This document shows positions 60,597 through 64,000 of a stretch of 64,000 nt of DNA, one piece after another. This DNA comes from Cyclobacteriaceae bacterium (GTDB lineage Bacteria; Bacteroidota; Bacteroidia; Cytophagales; Cyclobacteriaceae): positions 124,001 through 188,000 of the forward strand of contig JAEUUA010000002.1 in NCBI GenBank assembly GCA_016787755.1, in the 5' to 3' direction. Position numbers and translations under genes: made by a program. Position 1 is the stretch's first letter, and every line of letters starts with the position of its first letter. The notes beneath the pieces were generated by a model. The model was not told where the DNA came from. It made no database searches and saw only the letters and a list, made by a program, of their open reading frames with translations.

Positions 60597-61685
60597 TTAA
60601 GCAGGCTGATAGATTTTTTCTTGCCAATGCTCAAGGCGTGGATTCATGATAGCAAACCAAAGCGGAGGAACCAATGCCATTAAAACCATGGTCGGATAAC
60701 CAAAGGGTAGTTGTGGACTTTCTTCATAATGGTTTAGCACCTGATACCGTTTAATCGCATTGGCATGATGGTCGGAATGTCGCTGGAGTTGGAATAGAAA
60801 AAAGTTACTGATCAGATGACTCGCGTTCCACGAATGAAGGGGATTAACGCGTTCATACCTTCCATTTGGTGTCAACTTACGAACAATACCATAATGCTCA
60901 ACATAATTTACCAACTCAAGTAATGTAATAGCAACATAACTCTGAGCAAAAAAGAAAATTGGCAGCTGCCAGATAACTTGATTGTAATACACGCTGAATC
61001 CAACCGTAACCATTCCACAAAACAAAATAGGGAGGAGTGTATACCAGATCATTTCGTTAGCCGGACTTATCCTTGACCTATTATTTCGAGTAAGTCTTTC
61101 CGTTTCCAATTTCCAGGCATGGCCATAGCCTTCAAACACCGAGCGAATCCAAAAAGAATAAAAGTTCTGATCTTTTCTTGCCGTTGCCGGATCGGCCGGA
61201 GTGGCTACATACACATGATGACCTCGGTTATGTTCAATATAAAAATGCATGTAACAAACGGTCATTAACAATAGCCTGCCGTAAAATCGTTCGAGGTTAG
61301 ATTTCTTATGACCTAATTCGTGTGCTACAGTTATACCGATGCCACCTGTAACCAAGCCGGTGCCTATGACAAAACCGATCCACTCAGGTGTGGTATCAAT
61401 TTCACCAGAACTAATGGCGTAGCAGGCCCATCCTATAAATCCAACTTGAACAAAGGTCCAGGCATAGGTAACGAAACGATAGTAAAACTCATCGCCAACT
61501 CGTTTGGCATCTTCGTCAGGAACATTATACGTGCTAATTCCTGCAAGGTGATCGATGATTGTTATCACACCAAATGCAAAACCAAGCGAAATAAAATTCC
61601 ACCAATCCCCCAGGTAAAAGCCTATTATAACCAGTGTTGGTAAAATAAAGGCTGTGAAGAATCCGATTTTCTTTAGCACGTTCAT
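60597..61685 (-). CDS. alkB: AlkB-type integral-membrane alkane 1-monooxygenase
   Basis: The enzyme hydroxylates the terminal methyl of alkanes or similar hydrocarbons, using a di-iron centre held by eight or nine His. The 362-residue protein shows the four His blocks with family spacing: HELGHKK (122-128), EHNRGHHVYVATPADPATAR (151-170), NYVEHYG (260-266) and LQRHSDHH (300-307). Six membrane spans fill the gaps. The C-terminal rubredoxin fusion of some relatives is absent. An electron donor is needed, and a PaaE-type reductase lies at 50488-51606. The substrate is not proven by sequence. It is followed by trmN6, with 16 bases between. Confidence 0.95.
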   Translation of the reverse strand: MNVLKKIGFFTAFILPTLVIIGFYLGDWWNFISLGFAFGVITIIDHLAGISTYNVPDEDAKRVGDEFYYRFVTYAWTFVQVGFIGWACYAISSGEIDTTPEWIGFVIGTGLVTGGIGITVAHELGHKKSNLERFYGRLLLMTVCYMHFYIEHNRGHHVYVATPADPATARKDQNFYSFWIRSVFEGYGHAWKLETERLTRNNRSRISPANEMIWYTLLPILFCGMVTVGFSVYYNQVIWQLPIFFFAQSYVAITLLELVNYVEHYGIVRKLTPNGRYERVNPLHSWNASHLISNFFLFQLQRHSDHHANAIKRYQVLNHYEESPQLPFGYPTMVLMALVPPLWFAIMNPRLEHWQEKIYQPA

Positions 61686-61817
61686 GGTTCGAATTTAGTA
61701 AATGATGAGTGAATTTGTGAATTGACCGAAGGAAAGAGAGTCCTGTTTGCGAATAGCCGTAGCAAGTATCCTGGAAATTTGGAATCACCCAATTAAATCA
61801 CTTTCAATTAATTAGGC

Positions 61818-61826
61818 TACCTTTGC
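61818..61826 (+). promoter_or_regulatory. -7 promoter box of the DEAD-box helicase gene
   Basis: TACCTTTGC matches the Bacteroidota -7 element and lies 22 bases before ATG 61849. The -33 TTG is not present, so the promoter may be weak or need another sigma factor. Confidence 0.55.
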
Positions 61827-61848
61827 AACTTATTATACAAAAAAATTA

Positions 61849-63633
61849 ATGGAATCATTTGATGGCCTGGGACTCTCCGGGCAACTGGTGGAAGCGATCC
61901 GCCAACTGGGTTTTGAAAAACCCACCCCCATACAGGAAAAAGCGATACCCGTCTTATTGAAAGGAAAGGTTGATTTGGTAGGTCTGGCTCAGACTGGAAC
62001 AGGCAAAACGGCCGCTTTTGGACTGCCGTTATTACAATTAGTAGATGAATCGAATCGAGCCACGCAAGCCCTGATTATCGCGCCTACGCGCGAGTTGAGT
62101 GTCCAAATTACAACAGACCTGGAACGATTTTCATCTCCTATTATGAAGCTGAATATCGTTACTGTGTATGGCGGGGCCAGCATTAGCGATCAAATAAAAA
62201 AGATACGAAGAGGGGCACAAATTATTGTTGCTACCCCAGGTCGACTGATGGATTTGCTATCCCGCAAGGTGGTAGATCTGAGCGCCATTCAGTATGTGGT
62301 ACTTGACGAAGCGGATGAAATGTTGAACATGGGCTTTAAGGAAGATATTGATGAAATTCTTTCTACTACGCCAAAGGAAAAGAATGTGTGGTTGTTTTCA
62401 GCCACCATGCCCCGCGAGGTTCGTGAAATTTCAAAAAATTACATGCATAACCCTGAGGAGATTACGATGGGTGAACGCAATCAGGGAAATGAAAATATTG
62501 ATCACCAATTTATTGTAGTGGACGAGCGTGATAAATACATGGCGTTAAAACGTTTTGTTGATTATACACCTGATATCTACGGAGTAATATTTTGTCGTAC
62601 CAAAATTGATACGCAAAAAATTGCTGAGCATTTAATAAAAGATGGGTACAGCGCGGATCCGTTGCATGGGGATTTAACTCAACAACAACGCGATCGCGTG
62701 ATGAGGAGTTTTAAGAATAAATCGTTGCAATTATTGGTTGCTACCGATGTGGCGGCTCGTGGTATTGATGTAAGTAATCTTACACATGTGATACACATGA
62801 ATATGCCCGATGAAATGGAATACTATACGCACCGAAGCGGCCGTACTGCGCGCGCGGGGAAGAAAGGGATTTCATTAGCGATTATTTCGAAACGTGAGAT
62901 GGGAAGAATTCAGCAAGTGGAGCGAAGTATCAAAAGGAAATTTACACGGATGAATGTGCCGACCGGAGATGAAGTATGTCAAAACAAGCTACTTGCACTG
63001 GTACATAAAGTAAAACAAGTAGAAGTTAATGAAGATGAAATTGATTCGTTCCTTCCCGAGGTGTATCATGAACTAAAAGACTTAACGAAGGAAGATATCA
63101 TTAAGCGTTTTGCTTCCATTGAGTTCAACCGCTTTTTAGAATATTATCGTGATGCACGCGATCTGAATAAATCAGATCGATCGGATCGAAGCAGCAACTT
63201 TGAGGGGGAGGGTGATCGTTATTCAACTTCTGAAAATGCGGATCGGGTGTTTATCAATGTAGGTAAGATGGATGGCTTGGAGAAAGGAAGCCTGCTTGAT
63301 TTAGTTTGTGATTTTGGAGAAGTGAAGAAAGACGCGGTGGGTAAAATTGATTTGAAAGGTGCTTATTCATTTTTCGAAATTGACAAGAAGTTTACCGAGC
63401 AATTATTGAAAGGTTTTGAAGGTATTGAATTGCGAGGCAGGAAGGTACGATTAGAAATGACGCAACCTCACAAAGACAAATATTCTGAGAAGAAGAAGGA
63501 ACGTTTTTATGGTTCTAAGTCCAAGTCTTCAGCAGACGGAGGTAACAGTCGAGGAGGTTCACGTAGCGAGTCTCGCGGAGGATCACGGGGTGAATCTCGT
63601 GGTGGAGACAGAGGAAGATCAAAGCGATATTGA
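61849..63633 (+). CDS. DEAD-box RNA helicase with DbpA-like C-terminal domain and RGG tail
   Basis: The 594-residue ATP-dependent RNA helicase has the Q motif GFEKPTPIQ (21-29), motif I AQTGTGKT (47-54), DEAD (153-156), the SAT motif, and motif VI HRSGRTARAG (328-337). A DbpA RNA-binding-like domain (about 465-545) has VFINVGKMDGLEKGSLLDLV, a fold that binds 23S rRNA or other structured RNA. The tail is Gly/Arg/Ser-rich with RGG repeats (SRGGSRSESRGG). It is the CsdA/DeaD-type protein common in Bacteroidota, with a likely role in ribosome assembly and cold adaptation. Confidence 0.96.
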   Translation: MESFDGLGLSGQLVEAIRQLGFEKPTPIQEKAIPVLLKGKVDLVGLAQTGTGKTAAFGLPLLQLVDESNRATQALIIAPTRELSVQITTDLERFSSPIMKLNIVTVYGGASISDQIKKIRRGAQIIVATPGRLMDLLSRKVVDLSAIQYVVLDEADEMLNMGFKEDIDEILSTTPKEKNVWLFSATMPREVREISKNYMHNPEEITMGERNQGNENIDHQFIVVDERDKYMALKRFVDYTPDIYGVIFCRTKIDTQKIAEHLIKDGYSADPLHGDLTQQQRDRVMRSFKNKSLQLLVATDVAARGIDVSNLTHVIHMNMPDEMEYYTHRSGRTARAGKKGISLAIISKREMGRIQQVERSIKRKFTRMNVPTGDEVCQNKLLALVHKVKQVEVNEDEIDSFLPEVYHELKDLTKEDIIKRFASIEFNRFLEYYRDARDLNKSDRSDRSSNFEGEGDRYSTSENADRVFINVGKMDGLEKGSLLDLVCDFGEVKKDAVGKIDLKGAYSFFEIDKKFTEQLLKGFEGIELRGRKVRLEMTQPHKDKYSEKKKERFYGSKSKSSADGGNSRGGSRSESRGGSRGESRGGDRGRSKRY

Positions 63634-63653
63634 TTTTAAAAGTTATAAGAGAC

Positions 63654-63689
63654 ATAGCCATATAGTGTAAACTATGTGGCTATTTTTTT
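63654..63689. terminator. Bidirectional terminator between the DEAD-box gene and paaD
   Basis: ATAGCCATATAGT and ACTATGTGGCTAT pair over 13 bp with one G:T or A:C mismatch around a GTAA loop, followed by six T. It covers the convergent end of paaD as well. Confidence 0.88.
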
Positions 63690-64000
63690 ATAGCGGCTTA
63701 AACTGCTCAAATGCTTCTTTGCAATCGTGGCAATAGTATAAAGCCCGGCACAGTGTTGGTCCAAATGGACTTTTCATTTCGGTGTTTTCACCATCACAGC
63801 GTGGGCAAATGGCGGTCTCCAAAATTTCAAGATCTGTAAAGACTTTGCTGGATGGAGGCGGAGCGAGGCCATATTTTTTTAATGCAGTTTTTCCTTTTTC
63901 AGAAATTAAGTCTGAACTCCAGGGAGTTTTGAAACTGATGGTTACAACAGGTGAAATACCTTTCTCCTTTAATAGATTTTCTACTTCCAATTTCATATAA
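63688..64000 (-). CDS. paaD: 1,2-phenylacetyl-CoA epoxidase subunit PaaD (3' part)
   Basis: The frame stays open to the right edge, so this is the C-terminal about 104 codons of PaaD (family about 165 residues). The Met at codon 63994-63996 is internal. PaaD helps mature or assemble the PaaABCE epoxidase. The fragment covers the end of the MIP18-like domain (VVTISFKTPWSSDLISEKG), the KYGLAPPP linker, and the C-terminal zinc-ribbon with CPRCDG and CHDCKE. PaaE-type reductase is at 50488-51606; PaaA-C are expected beyond the right edge. Confidence 0.9.
   Translation of the reverse strand, partial: YMKLEVENLLKEKGISPVVTISFKTPWSSDLISEKGKTALKKYGLAPPPSSKVFTDLEILETAICPRCDGENTEMKSPFGPTLCRALYYCHDCKEAFEQFKPL

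Noticed and set aside
60581..60634. Extended N-terminus of TrmN6
   Set aside because: It overlaps alkB; the conserved MRVADKF start is at 60580.
61680..61700. GGTTCGAATTT as a tRNA T-arm
   Set aside because: No matching acceptor, D or anticodon arms nearby.

Overview
This window looks like chromosomal DNA from a member of the Bacteroidota, most likely a Cytophagales-type organism. The evidence is the type IX secretion genes (PorD and a sorting-domain cargo), the families DUF4905, DUF5916 and DUF6249, an OstA-like protein, an LDH-like malate dehydrogenase, and promoters of the Bacteroidota form TTG-N19-21-TAnnTTTG. I saw no tRNA, rRNA, CRISPR array, insertion sequence or phage gene. Most genes are ordinary housekeeping or catabolic genes, densely packed on both strands.

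Layout. 1-500: the 3' end of a molybdenum hydroxylase large subunit. 775-4665: the most unusual gene, a 1296-residue protein joining seven 63-residue zinc-binding DUF723-like repeats, an SF2/SNF2-type helicase and a C-terminal methyltransferase resembling eukaryotic Rrp8. 5380-11068: CMP-Kdo synthesis (kdsB), full-length NfeD, DUF4905, LysM, OmpA-like and TIGR02757 proteins. 11170-13505: a GMC flavoprotein with its small Tat-type subunit. 13631-15448: a histidine-kinase remnant, then an anti-sigma/sigma pair divergent from a DUF6249 gene; both divergent promoters carry the same TGTAAC-N13/14-type ECF element. 15518-17367: a DASS anion symporter and an RRM protein. 17489-22522: the bamD-rpoZ-coaBC-porD-recN operon behind a near-perfect Bacteroidota promoter. 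22560-26258: T9SS cargo, OstA-like protein, tilS. 26336-29605: mdh, an unrecognised membrane protein, a zinc-knuckle methyltransferase and a possible START-fold protein. 29800-32454: a second sigma/anti-sigma operon with an unknown secreted protein. 32696-36854: an export operon (adaptor, FtsX-like permease, TolC) without its own ATPase.

36867-45937 is a hexuronate utilisation locus. The minus-strand operon uxaA-kduI-lacI-uxaB and the plus-strand operon kdgK-eda-eda-exuT diverge from one control region holding a LacI-type palindrome. Together they take up hexuronate and convert it through tagaturonate, altronate, KDG and KDPG to pyruvate and glyceraldehyde 3-phosphate. The classical first isomerase UxaC is absent, and KduI may stand in.

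46084-64000: an NTF2-like protein, purB, two DUF5916 outer-membrane paralogues on opposite strands, a PaaE-type reductase, a class C serine hydrolase, an SMP-30 protein, an M3 peptidase, a yceI-marR unit with a perfect 22-bp operator and a terminator that runs into the marR start codon, trmN6, an AlkB-type alkane monooxygenase, a DEAD-box RNA helicase, and the 3' part of paaD running off the right edge.
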